Source: Linnemannia schmuckeri
Lineage: Eukaryota; Mortierellomycota; Mortierellomycetes; Mortierellales; Mortierellaceae
DNA: 64,000 nucleotides
Assembly: GCA_029449235.1 (NCBI GenBank)
Contig: JANATG010000005.1
Span: 186,001-250,000, forward strand
Reading direction: 5' to 3'
Under the pieces are notes generated by a model. The model was not told where the DNA came from. It searched no databases and saw only the letters and a list, made by a program, of their open reading frames with translations. Each line of letters begins with the position of its first letter. Within the stretch, counting starts at the first letter, position 1. Below, piece by piece: positions 23,821 through 33,795 of the stretch. The translations under genes were made by a program, and so were the position numbers.

Positions 23821-24493
23821 GAATGAAATATCCAAAAAAGAGAGTGGAGAAATAAAAAATATTAACCTGGGGGTACATGAGGAGATCGGTCTCTGCCCAT
23901 GGTGACCCCGTTTGGTTCATAGTCAGACCGCCATAAGGGAATTCCTTTATCTCCTTCCTTGCCATTGAATCGATCGCTTTCATATTGAAAAGAAGGTTTT
24001 TCTTGTTCATGCTGAGAAACAACATAAAAATTGTTTCCCAGCACTCCTCCACACTTTTGTTTGTCCCTTTTTCCCTCCTTTGCTCTGCGCTAATAATGGA
24101 CTTCGTTGGGGCTTTCACATGCCAATTGGGGTGGGAGATACAAAAAAACACAACCCACAATCAGAACAGCAATCAAGAACCCCCTTCAGCAGCATTCAAT
24201 ACACACTCGAGGACGGACCAAGTGCAATGTGGTCGTACGACCCCCTTGCTCCCCTTCCCTCCCCTCTTTTTCTTTTTTTTTTTTTTCTTTGAATTGCATA
24301 CAAGTAATAAATAACCATCGGATCGATTCAATTGGATCGTTTCTTCGGATTAGCCCTGATCCTGGGTCTGGCATATGTCTTCTTCCCTTATCCGCTTTAT
24401 GGGAAGGAGAGAAGGGACGTGGAGGGATGGAATGACCATTTTAGAAAAAGTGTTTATACAACAACGTGCACAAGAGCACTCAAGAATGGTGTG

Positions 24494-24494
<1 letters not shown>

Positions 24495-24533
<39 letters not shown>
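24495..24533 (+). repeat. Poly-T tract, 39 bases
   Basis: An uninterrupted T run in the gene-free stretch. Similar runs lie at 15480-15503 (T) and 20406-20430 (A). Confidence 0.9.
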
Positions 24534-24538
<5 letters not shown>

Positions 24539-25438
24539 ATTGTTATTTATTTGAAAAAAAAGTGATCGATCCCAGTTTCTCTTGCCCTCTGTTACTGATA
24601 ACAAACACCTTGTCTCCTTCGTTTTGTGGCGTTATAAACACAACCAAGATGTTCTTTTTTATGACGCTGAACAAGAAGGTATCGTCTTGTTTACCATGAG
24701 ACAAATGGAGAAGGAAAAAAAAGGAGATAGGCCGTGTGGAAAAGAAAAAGAAAAGTGTGAGTTGAGTGTAAGAAAAGGGAGAAAGAAAAGAGATAGACGG
24801 GAGGATGATGCGATGGGATGAAAGAAGGGGGAGAAGGCACCGAGAAGGGGCCATCCGAGTGACTGAAAGAGTGGATGAGTCTTGATGATTAGAAGTGAAG
24901 TGGTTCCCATGGACACGCACCTGTACATGAAGATGTGGTACTATGGCCGTGTATCATACGAAGTAATTCTTTCTTTGCTGAGAGAATTAAAAAAATATAC
25001 AAAAAAAAGGGACGGACGCTGCTGTGATTTGTTACTTGAGCGAGGGAAGTGAAGGAGGGATATGATATGATAAGGCACCATAGGGACATATGTTTGTTCA
25101 CTTTGTTTTCGTTTAAAGGAGGGTAACTTCTATCAATACTCAGTAGATCGAATGGCAATTGAATTGAACCCTTATCCTTGTGCTGTTCACAGCTCTTATA
25201 TTTATTTCTTTCGCTTGTGGATAACATGAGTGTGGATCACTATGATAATTATTGTTTATATGTTTGTTTCTTTGCAGGGAAAATAAAGTCAACCGGCAGA
25301 GCGTTCTTGTTTGTTTGTTTGTCAACACACATCCCAGACAACCCGTCTTGGCTTTTTGTGAATTTCAATTGTCCCATAGGGTTAAGAGTACTCTATTGTT
25401 TACCACCCAGTTGATAATAAGCCCGATGACTGAACTGG

Positions 25439-25869
25439 TATAAAAAGGAACCCTGATCCCCCTTTGGATCCCCGTTTTTCCTTTTTTTCCACTTCGTTAT
25501 CATCATCCATCTCACTCACTCTCACGCCTTTCATCTCCTATTCCTCTTCTCTTCACGCATTGAACCCTTCACTTCCTTTCCTTCATTGACTTGAACCCCA
25601 ACACAATCATTCAACTTCAACCCCCTTTTCTCTTTCTTTTTTTCTTTCTCTTTTGCACGCAAGCACCTCCCCGACACACAAACCCCCTTCTCTTCACACT
25701 CTACTTGTCTTCTTTCCTTTCCTTTCCTTATCTCGGTTGTCTCCTTTATTCTTACGCTTCAATTGCAAACACTCTCACTCATCCACAGCATATAAAAACT
25801 ACAGACTATTCCTCTTCTTTTTCTTCCCTTATCCTCGAAAACTCAACTCTAAAAATCAAAACGACAAAA
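25439..25869 (+). promoter_or_regulatory. TATA box and long pyrimidine-rich leader of the zinc-finger gene
   Basis: TATAAAAA at 25439-25446 is followed by about 420 bases that are almost all C and T, ending in an A-rich start context (AAACGACAAAAATG). The spacing implies a long 5' leader, typical of fungal regulatory genes. The leader is open in the coding frame from 25591, so an upstream in-frame start cannot be excluded, but its translation is only low-complexity F/L/S sequence. Confidence 0.5.
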
Positions 25870-27066
25870 ATGTCTTCAACTTCACCATTCTCACTCGCTG
25901 CCATCATGAACGATCCCGCCCCACAGAGCGCACACTCTTCAAGCGGTGAATCTGACCATGAATCCTCAGAGCAGGCTCCTCGTCCTTACGAGTGCCATCT
26001 CTGCGACAAATCCTTTTTGCGTCTCGAGCACCAGACCCGTCACATCCGCACCCACACTGGCGAAAAGCCCCACCCCTGCGACTTCCCCAACTGCGACAAG
26101 CGCTTCTCCCGATCCGACGAGCTCACCCGCCACATGAAGGCCCACACCTCGGCCTGCAAAAACGGCAATGCCGATCTCCTCTCGACCTCGCCTCACCACT
26201 ACGCCACCTACCAGGATTACCTCCAGGCCCAAGAGTCGGCCGAGTGGGCACGGAAACACATCTGCCCCGTCCCCAACTGCTACAAGTCCTTCACCCGATC
26301 CGGTCATCTCGCCCGCCACATCCGCTCCCACACCTCTGAGAAGCTGTTTGTCTGCCCCGTCGAGAGCTGTGGTTTGGGCTTCACCCGCTCGGATGCCCTT
26401 CGCGAGCATGCCCGTACCCACGTCCACCGTACCCGCAGCCGCAAGTCGGACGAGTCCAAGGACAGCAGCAGGTCGGCTTCGTCCAAGTCGACCTCGCACT
26501 CGCCTGCCAGCACCGCCCGCTCCTCAATGTCGCCTTACCCTATGTCACCCTCGCACTCTGAATCTGAGGAGTCGATGTCTGATTTCCCCTCCTGGGCTAG
26601 AATGACCCCCATCCACCCTCCCAACAACATGGCTCAGTCCAACATGGACCGCGCTTTTGCCCAGCACCATCATCACCAGGGGCCTTTCAACCATAACAAC
26701 AGCAACTTCCAGAACCTTCAGACTCCTCCCTACTCTCCTCCTACCTCGCCCCGTTATGGCAGCGTCAGCTCGACCCGTTATTCAGTCGCCCCTTACCCTC
26801 AATTCAAGAACCAATCGATGCCCCAGCCTTCGCTGCCTTCATTGATGGAGGCAAACTACCACCTCCATCAGCACCGTCGCCAGCAGAACAGTAGCCACCG
26901 CATCAACGACATCCTGAACGGCTCGACACATTTGTCGCTCCCCCTGCCCACTCCTAGCAACAACAACCACAACCACAGCAGCAGCAATCATGGACAGGGC
27001 TTTGGATCGGATTACAACAACAACAGGACCTTGCCTCCCATCTCGTCCTTGCTTCCCATCTTTTAA
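25870..27066 (+). CDS. C2H2 zinc-finger transcription factor, CreA/Mig1-like with four fingers
   Basis: Single exon, 398 aa, starting at the ATG in an AAAAATG context. Fingers 1-2 begin at Cys42: RPYECHLCDKSF...RLEHQTRHIRTH, a TGEKPH linker, then a finger with RSDELTRH. This pair is almost the CreA/Mig1 pair, including the helix residues that read GC-rich sites. After a linker of about 45 residues comes a second pair with RSGHLARH and RSDALREH helices, also of GC-reading type. The C-terminal half is S/P/N/H-rich with SPxSP-type phosphosites (PYSPPTSPRYG), followed by a short block SSHRINDILNG that resembles the small C-terminal motifs of Mig1/CreA-like repressors. A nuclear sequence-specific regulator is expected. 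True CreA/Mig1 proteins have two fingers, so orthology is not claimed. Confidence 0.83.
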   Translation: MSSTSPFSLAAIMNDPAPQSAHSSSGESDHESSEQAPRPYECHLCDKSFLRLEHQTRHIRTHTGEKPHPCDFPNCDKRFSRSDELTRHMKAHTSACKNGNADLLSTSPHHYATYQDYLQAQESAEWARKHICPVPNCYKSFTRSGHLARHIRSHTSEKLFVCPVESCGLGFTRSDALREHARTHVHRTRSRKSDESKDSSRSASSKSTSHSPASTARSSMSPYPMSPSHSESEESMSDFPSWARMTPIHPPNNMAQSNMDRAFAQHHHHQGPFNHNNSNFQNLQTPPYSPPTSPRYGSVSSTRYSVAPYPQFKNQSMPQPSLPSLMEANYHLHQHRRQQNSSHRINDILNGSTHLSLPLPTPSNNNHNHSSSNHGQGFGSDYNNNRTLPPISSLLPIF

Positions 27067-29006
27067 TTTTCCTACCTTTCATATCGCATTTTGTATATAA
27101 TCCTTGTCTTTTCTCATTCATTTTTGTCTGCTTGCTCGCATCATTGTAAAAACTTGCTTCTTTCCCCTTACCTGTAATAACACATCCAATACCATCTCGT
27201 TCTTTTCTGCTGTACATTCGAAAAAAATAAAATACTACCCTAATATTTCATCTCTTATCATAAGGTACCATCGTGTTTGCAACTTGTCCACTTATTTGTC
27301 AATTGGTTTTGAAATGCATCCAGGGGACGGGAGGAAAGGAAAAACTCATCCCTGTTCACTCCCGCCTACTCGCCCTCCCCTTTTTTGTCTTTTTGCTCGG
27401 GTTTCCCCACGCCTCCACAAAGGAGGACCAACTCAGCTAAGCTTCTTTTTTTTACAGTTCAGGTCAAGTAAGATCCAAGAGAGTGAACGAACGAATCAGA
27501 AAACTTTTTTTTCATTCGCCATCAAGGACCGGCTCGGGTAAAGAAAAATTTGGAGAAAAGGATTTTTTTATTTAGTCGAATGCATTCGCACTTGAATCAT
27601 GAACGTTTACCCTGGCCAAATAAAATGAAAGAATGTCTATGGACAGCATCTCATTCTCTTTTTTCTATGGGCCATCATGCTCGACTTTATTTCTCGTTCG
27701 CCATCCGTGCCTATCTATCTGATAGCCGGTCTCCCACCGTCACCAAAATTCAAATTAGCAGTATTCTTCAGGCACGTTTTTTTCGATCAATCGTTCAAAC
27801 CATTCGTCTTTTGTTTGGTCTCCCTTGGACCTGATCGCAAACCTATCTTCTTACTCCACGCTCTTATTTTTTTTCTTGTTCAATGTTGCACAGAGCCCTT
27901 ATTTCTTATTCCCTCGTTCTTTGTTTGTTCTTCACATTCTCCTAAAGAGAAAAGTACTCGTTGAACACAAGAAAAACAAGAAGCATGCCATTGCTCGAAC
28001 TGCTCACCCCTCTCACCTCATCGTCTGAAGGTGAAAATAGCAATAAATGCTTTATCAGCATTTGTACCCTTACACGCACACGCATATATCACCGAGATGA
28101 GAATTGCGGCTTGCTGCAGCAGGAGGTAGTGTGCGTGTAAATGGATGGGTTGCTTGGAGCTGGTGATGGCGTGTTATTTGCGTTTTTTCTTTTGGTGAGC
28201 AGCGCGGAGCGCGAGAGAAGAAAGTTGTTTTTTGTTTGCGGGGAAAGAAGAACGGCAGACGTTGATGACAAGATAGAGGAGGGAGGGGGCTTAATTCGTT
28301 CTAGTAAAGTGGACGAATAAACCTCACCCATGCGGAGAGGAGTGCTTTGGATGGCTACCGACTGGTACATACACACATGTCTGCTTGAAATTTGCACCTG
28401 AGTGCGTTGTCAGTGGTGTTTTGTTGAATGTTGTGTCTACACGCTTGACAAACCAGCTTCGTTGCCTACTTGGTCAGACTGGCTAGAAAAGACAATTCAA
28501 TTTAGGCACGGCCTCGAATTGTTCGACTCGTCTCTCTTTTTTTTTTTTTTTTTTTTTTTGTTTTCGAGCTGTGAAAGTAATTAGAGAGAAATTCTCATTA
28601 TGAAAGCTTTCAGCCGGTTGGTTGGGTTGTAAGCCTAAATATCAACAAACAATAAGCATATTTGTCTTGCTCCACAAAAACAACATTCCCTTCTCCCCAT
28701 CCCCACCCATCCACCCATGGCATGACGCTTACTCTTCATCCATTCTTCCACCAATATTTTTTTTACATAAAAAAGGATCGGAAGACCGGAGAAAGTGCTC
28801 GAACGGGCCGATTGTAGAGGTAGACCACGAGTATTTTTTTGTGTTGTTACGCGGTTGTTTTTCTCAGAAAGAAGAGGGAGGGAGTTCCTTGGCAATGATA
28901 AAAACGCACGAAACGGATGTCAAACTGCCGAGCCGATTTTTCGTTTTTTTGTATTCGATTGCGTCTTCTGCCTCGTACTTCTCCCTCTTTCCTTTCTTCC
29001 TTTCTT

Positions 29007-29008
<2 letters not shown>

Positions 29009-29045
<37 letters not shown>
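29009..29045 (+). repeat. Poly-T tract, 37 bases
   Basis: An uninterrupted T run following CTTT repeats. Confidence 0.9.
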
Positions 29046-30196
29046 CGTCACCGACAAACGGCGGATAATCGGAGGAGTATCAGATTGCTGAGATAAAGGA
29101 GAGAGGAAGACCGATTTATTAGACGGTCTCTCCATCCCTTCGTGGAGTTTATGTTTAGAGGCAAAACGTGTGTGCAAAAAACAAGACGGATCGCCCAAAG
29201 AGGGAAGATGAGAAATGCTGACAATTTTTTATTATGATTTTAGAGTGGGAAAGAGGCCGAGGAACGGGCCGGTTTCTCGATCAGATCACAGCTTGGTCTA
29301 AACCCCACTTCTCTACAACTCCACCTTTTCGGTCTGGTCTGACCGTGGGTTTACGCTATTTCAGTTTCTTGATTTTTTATTTTGGGTAGGTTTGGGTTGG
29401 TAGACTAAGTGGGTGGATGGATGGGTAAGAATAATAAAATAAAATATGGACTCGCAGGTACAACCTTGCTTTGTCATACTCTAACCGCTATAAACCGTTA
29501 GAACGTTCAGAGACGAGAAGGGAGGGTCCAGGCATTATCTCTTCACCAACATAACAGTTGATGGCCAGACCGAACAAAATGAGAGAGATACCTTTCGACG
29601 TGCCAGCGCAATGTACGTCTGTATACATAAGTTTCCAAGAACAAAAACAAATATCCATTGATATGGGGAAAGAAGAAACAAGCACAGTGAAAAAATCCAT
29701 GTCAGTGGTTAATATATCTTCATGTGTCTTTGATTGCTTATTTCACCTCGCCATAAACATAATTCACGGTTGTTCGTTTTTCTTAATCGCTGTTGTTGTT
29801 ATTGTTGTTGTTATTGTTCTTCGTTCAGTATTTTGACATTTTTACTTGTATTTTAGCATTCACGAGGAGAGGATATACTATATGGAGGTATTTATTTGTA
29901 TGGGTTCTATGGCCAGGCCAAGAAAAATAATTATGTGGGGAGAGAAGACGTACCAGCGCCGGCTCGTCCAGAGAATAATTGATGAGAGCCAACTTTATTT
30001 TTTTATTTTTCTTGCTTTTATTTGGAGGTTCTGGAGAATGATGGTGGTGGTGACCGAGGAAGTCACCGGCATTATTGTGAATAAGCAAAGCGAGAGAGCA
30101 GTAGGCAGGATTGTTGCTTTACTCGACCTTTACTTTTTTTTTTTTTTTTTTTTTTTGAAGCAAGGAGGGATGAAAGACGCAATCCTCTAGTTGGAT

Positions 30197-30209
30197 CTAA
30201 CCCTAACCC
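30197..30209 (+). other. Two-unit telomeric-type repeat, CTAACCCTAACCC
   Basis: Slightly more than two copies of CCCTAA lie in non-coding DNA 1.1 kb upstream of the CHFR start. It is followed within 30 bases by a 6-bp hairpin (CAAGAA/TTCTTG). It could be a Tbf1/Rap1-type binding site, a short interstitial telomeric repeat or a telomerase-RNA template; see findings. Confidence 0.4.
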
Positions 30210-31339
30210 GTCAAAAATGAAAACAAAACTCAAGAAATTCTGTTCTTGTCGCGATCCTGCTTGGCAAACCATATCGCATAAAAAATAATGCTCTTGCGTT
30301 TTGCATCTCCGAAGGAAAGAAGAAGAAAGGGCAGTTGCATGTGTGTACCAAGTTGGCAGGGTTGTTATTATGGAGGAGGACCACGTTTTGTTGTAACGGT
30401 CTTGTTGCGATGAGTTGTGTTTAGATTTGAATGGGTTTGGATTGGGAGGGGGGGGGTTTGGTGAATAACAGATATTCTACACCAATCATTTCTCAGTGAA
30501 AAGTTTGTGTATTTTGGCTGTCATCGGTAGATCGAAGAGAGATAGGATGGACGCTAAGAAGGCAGTTTACGCTACTTAATATTGTCACAATAGTGCGAGT
30601 GGAAGACGAGGTGTATGTTTATCGATCTGACAATGTTGTTCATTTTTTTTGGCCCTGTTACTACTGCAGCCCACGGATCCCGGGTCGGAGCTGCGTTGGC
30701 ATCTAATAATTATCTGCAAGAGAGCATAAATTACAACATCTTCGGTAAGAAGGTGTTTTAATTCTAATCAATCCTACCTTCCTCGGCTCGCTTGACTCCA
30801 AGTCCTCTAACTCCTTGTGCCGCTAATTATGTAGACGCGTAGTTTGATCAAACTGATTAACTGATGCGACTAAGCCCCTCTATGTCTCACGGTCAACGCG
30901 ACTCAAGAACTCATCGTCAAGTAGACTCGACGATGTGTTCCAGCCTTAGACACAATGGGTACCCGTATTCATTATAGGATTCTGACAATGCGTATTTGCA
31001 TCGTTGAATCGACTAGAGTTGTCGTTCCCCACAGCCATGGCGCACAGGGCTGTTTGCTGTGTGGAATGCACACCGCTTTTTTTTTTTTTTTTTTCTTTCT
31101 TCTACAAACGTCGATTTGGTTTAATATCACGTGCAGGAAATGGTGGCAAAAACTAAAGTGGTGGCAAACGGAAGACGAGTCAAATGTCGCCCTTTTCCCT
31201 TTTTTTAGGTGTTTTAATACTTCATCACATCCATTTTCTTTTCACCAACCAGCCATCTTTTTCTTGCTCAACTCGAGTTACTTCTCATTCCAATTCGTCC
31301 ACTCCATCACAGCAAACGACAAACACAGACATTCATACA

Positions 31340-33603
31340 ATGAGCGACGACGCAATGCAAGGCACTTTAACGTCTGACCAGGACATTCAGGACCTGCCCG
31401 AGGACGACAATGACACCAACACCAGCAATGACCAGCCAGCAGCAGGTCCACTTGTAACCTTGCTTTCGCTTAATGCCCATGCCACAAGTATACCTCTTAC
31501 ACGAAACAAAACCATCCTCGGTCGTGTTGCAGGTAACTCGCCTTCTCCTTTTTTGCCTTCCACCGCATAACAGTTGTGTTTATTTCGACGGATGGCCTGA
31601 CTTTTCTTTGTTTAAAAAATAGCGAAATGCACAGAGGGCGCGGTGTTGGATAACCCACGGATCTCGGGAGCCCACTGCGAGGTCTCATCGCGATCGATGA
31701 TAGATGCAGACGCTGTTATCTGGATTAAAGACACGTCGAGCAATGGTGTCTGGGTTAACGAAAAGAAGATCCCCAAGAACGAGACCGTCAAGATCTTTGA
31801 CAAGGATATCGTCAGTTTTTCTGCCGGGCCCGTTAACGCCAAATGTAAGTACTGGCGAGAAAAAGAACGTATTATATTTTTTCTCCCAAGGAACAGGTAC
31901 CTAATGTTTAAGGAATTGTTTTGTGTGGTAATTAGCTGATGCCCCGGCGTTCATGCTGATGGACAAGCGGATAAAATCGAGATCACCCACGGACACACCT
32001 CAAAAGCAGCAGCAGCTATCACTCTCAAAACGCGCCAACGACGACCTTAAGGATGAATCGACTACTGCAGACTCAGAACCGGAGCAAAAAAAACAAAAGA
32101 CGGATGATACTATGTCGGCAAAGGACAAGGAGCAGGAAGACAATGCCTTTGAACAGGAGTTCGAATGCGGTGTCTGTCATGAAATTATGCACAAGCCCAT
32201 GATCTTGCAGCCCTGTCTCCATTCCTTCTGCAGAGGTTGCTGCAAATCCTGGCTCAAACAGTACGTTTCTGGTTATCATTTTCTTTTGATATTGGCATTG
32301 CATCCAGTTGATGTTGATGGTATGATCCTGACCATACATTTTCCAAATCATTGTACCTCAGGTCTAAGGTGTGCCCGTCGTGTCGGCAGGAGGTGACAAG
32401 GACGAAGCGGGACTTCAAGCTCAACAATCTGATTGCACTTTTCCTCAAGACCCGGCCGCATATGGCGCGCGATGATTTGGACGAGGAAGAGGATGGTAAT
32501 GACAGCGACAAGTCAGACCTTATTGGCGGTGAGAGACCAAGACGCCGCAATCGATATGATGATGACGATGATGAAGACGAGGACGAGTACGATGACAATG
32601 AAGACGATGATGATGGCGCTGTAGATCATAACTTGCTTCCACTCCCAGCCGGGTTCCAGGGTCTACCAGTGACATGCCCCTGTTGCCTTCCCAACAACAA
32701 TATTGGATTCACTTGTCCGGATGGAGTTCGATTGGCCCCTCTCCCTGCGAATGCCACCTTTGGAGATTATTACGCTCGTCTTCAACATCAACCTGGTCAC
32801 TTACAGTGCTTGCAATGCCGAAAGCATCTTCCTGTGATCCCAGAGGTCCAAGGCGATATTGCCGATCGCTTCAGATGTAAGTTTTAGGAATGGCTGCTTT
32901 TAAGCTCCCTTTGAAGCTTCATTCAACTCGCTGATGTAAGTAGTGGTGTCATTTACTAATTATTTGACACTGATTTTTCTCTCTCTTGTGCGCAATGTTT
33001 TCAGGCAAGATGTGTCATGTGGCGACTTGTGGATGCATGGCCCCGAGCGTTGACGAAAGGGCTGATCGGCCGGGATATCTGGAGAACTATTTGAATCCAT
33101 TCGAGATGCAAATGATCAACGAGTACATGAGGACACACAATATTACCACACAAACAGTTTGGCAGGAGATCAAAGCGGGAATGGATAACGGGACTTTTTA
33201 CTATCTTGGAACCGGCGACGTCCCCAATCCACCACCGACTGCAGCTGCCGCCGATGATGCCGCCGATGATGCCGCCGATGCAGCTGACCCAGCGGTACCT
33301 GCACCTGCAGCCGCCCCAGTACCCGGAGCAGCAGCAGCAGCAGCACCCGCACAAGAGACGCCAGCAATGCGAGCACAACGTGTTAAGTCTTCAGACAGAC
33401 TATGCCACCCTTGCGCTCGAGACTTTTTTAGCAACGGACCCTTCTACCAATGGCGCAAGACCCTGGACGATGCAGTGCTGCCTGCTCGTGCTCGTGGTCG
33501 GGGAGACTGCTGGTATGGCCGTCAGTGCCGTACACAGCATAACTATGGTAATCGTGGGCATGCTGAGCGGTTGAACCATATCTGTGAGAAAACACATCGT
33601 TGA
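31340..33603 (+). CDS. CHFR: CHFR-type E3 ubiquitin ligase (FHA-RING-PBZ-like)
   Basis: Five exons: 31340-31532, 31623-31844, 31936-32260, 32362-32876, 33005-33603; all GT-AG, frame kept, 617 aa. FHA domain at about residues 40-135: ILGRVA, then RISGAHCEV and DTSSNGVWVN, the conserved GR, SxxH and NG residues for phosphothreonine binding. RING finger at about 215-258: CGVCHEI, PCLHSFCRGC and CPSC. A long acidic run follows (YDDDDDEDEDE), then the cysteine-rich region of CHFR (CPCC, CLQC, CKMCHVATCGC) and an alanine/proline spacer. The C-terminus RGDCWYGRQCRTQ...HICEKTHR has the C-x5-C...H...C arrangement of the CHFR poly(ADP-ribose)-binding zinc finger and closely resembles the end of human CHFR. 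The family marks mitotic regulators for degradation in the antephase checkpoint. The gene is convergent with the BARD1-like gene, with 192 bp between stops. Confidence 0.9.
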
Positions 33604-33795
33604 TTGGTGTATGTAGAAAAGAGTTGGATTGAGAGCAATAAAATACAGGGTGTTTTGCATCAAATCCGATAAATGAAAATTTAAAAAATTGAGGTTGGGC
33701 GAAGCTCCAAGCAAAATAAATAAATAAATGAATAAAAAAAAAAAAATGCAACATAGCTGAATAGTAGGAAGTTTTATTATATGACTGCAGACTCA
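33604..33795. terminator. Shared 3' region of the convergent CHFR and BARD1-like genes
   Basis: 192 bp, A/T-rich, with AATAAA-type signals on the plus strand (near 33638, AATAAAATAC) and A-rich/TAAATAAATAAA sequence around 33717-33730. Transcripts of the two genes probably end, and may overlap, here. Confidence 0.4.

Larger units (their letters stand above)
14126..25869. other. 11.7-kb stretch with no recognisable gene
   Basis: Every open frame here is short, of low complexity or without family resemblance, and no transposase, reverse transcriptase or tRNA pattern was recognised. The sequence is punctuated by homopolymers, purine-rich patches on the plus strand and small tandem repeats. Its right end holds the promoter of the zinc-finger gene. 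It may be a long regulatory region, untranslated RNA genes or decayed DNA; the sequence alone does not decide. Confidence 0.5.
27067..31339. other. 4.3-kb region with no confident gene
   Basis: Contains poly-T tracts (28537-28559, 29009-29045, 30134-30156), a telomere-like motif (30197-30209) and a better-balanced section (about 30540-31060) that looks unlike the surrounding T/A-rich DNA and holds an exon-like fragment. The last 200 bases are the pyrimidine-rich promoter and leader of the CHFR gene. Confidence 0.45.

Noticed and set aside
25966..26605. Long frames overlapping the zinc-finger exon in other frames
   Set aside because: Third-position GC bias removes stops from alternative frames; the zinc-finger frame is clearly the real one.
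30661..30720. CCCGGGTCGGAGC patch as a tRNA
   Set aside because: No cloverleaf could be drawn and the T-loop consensus is absent; listed instead as an exon-like fragment.
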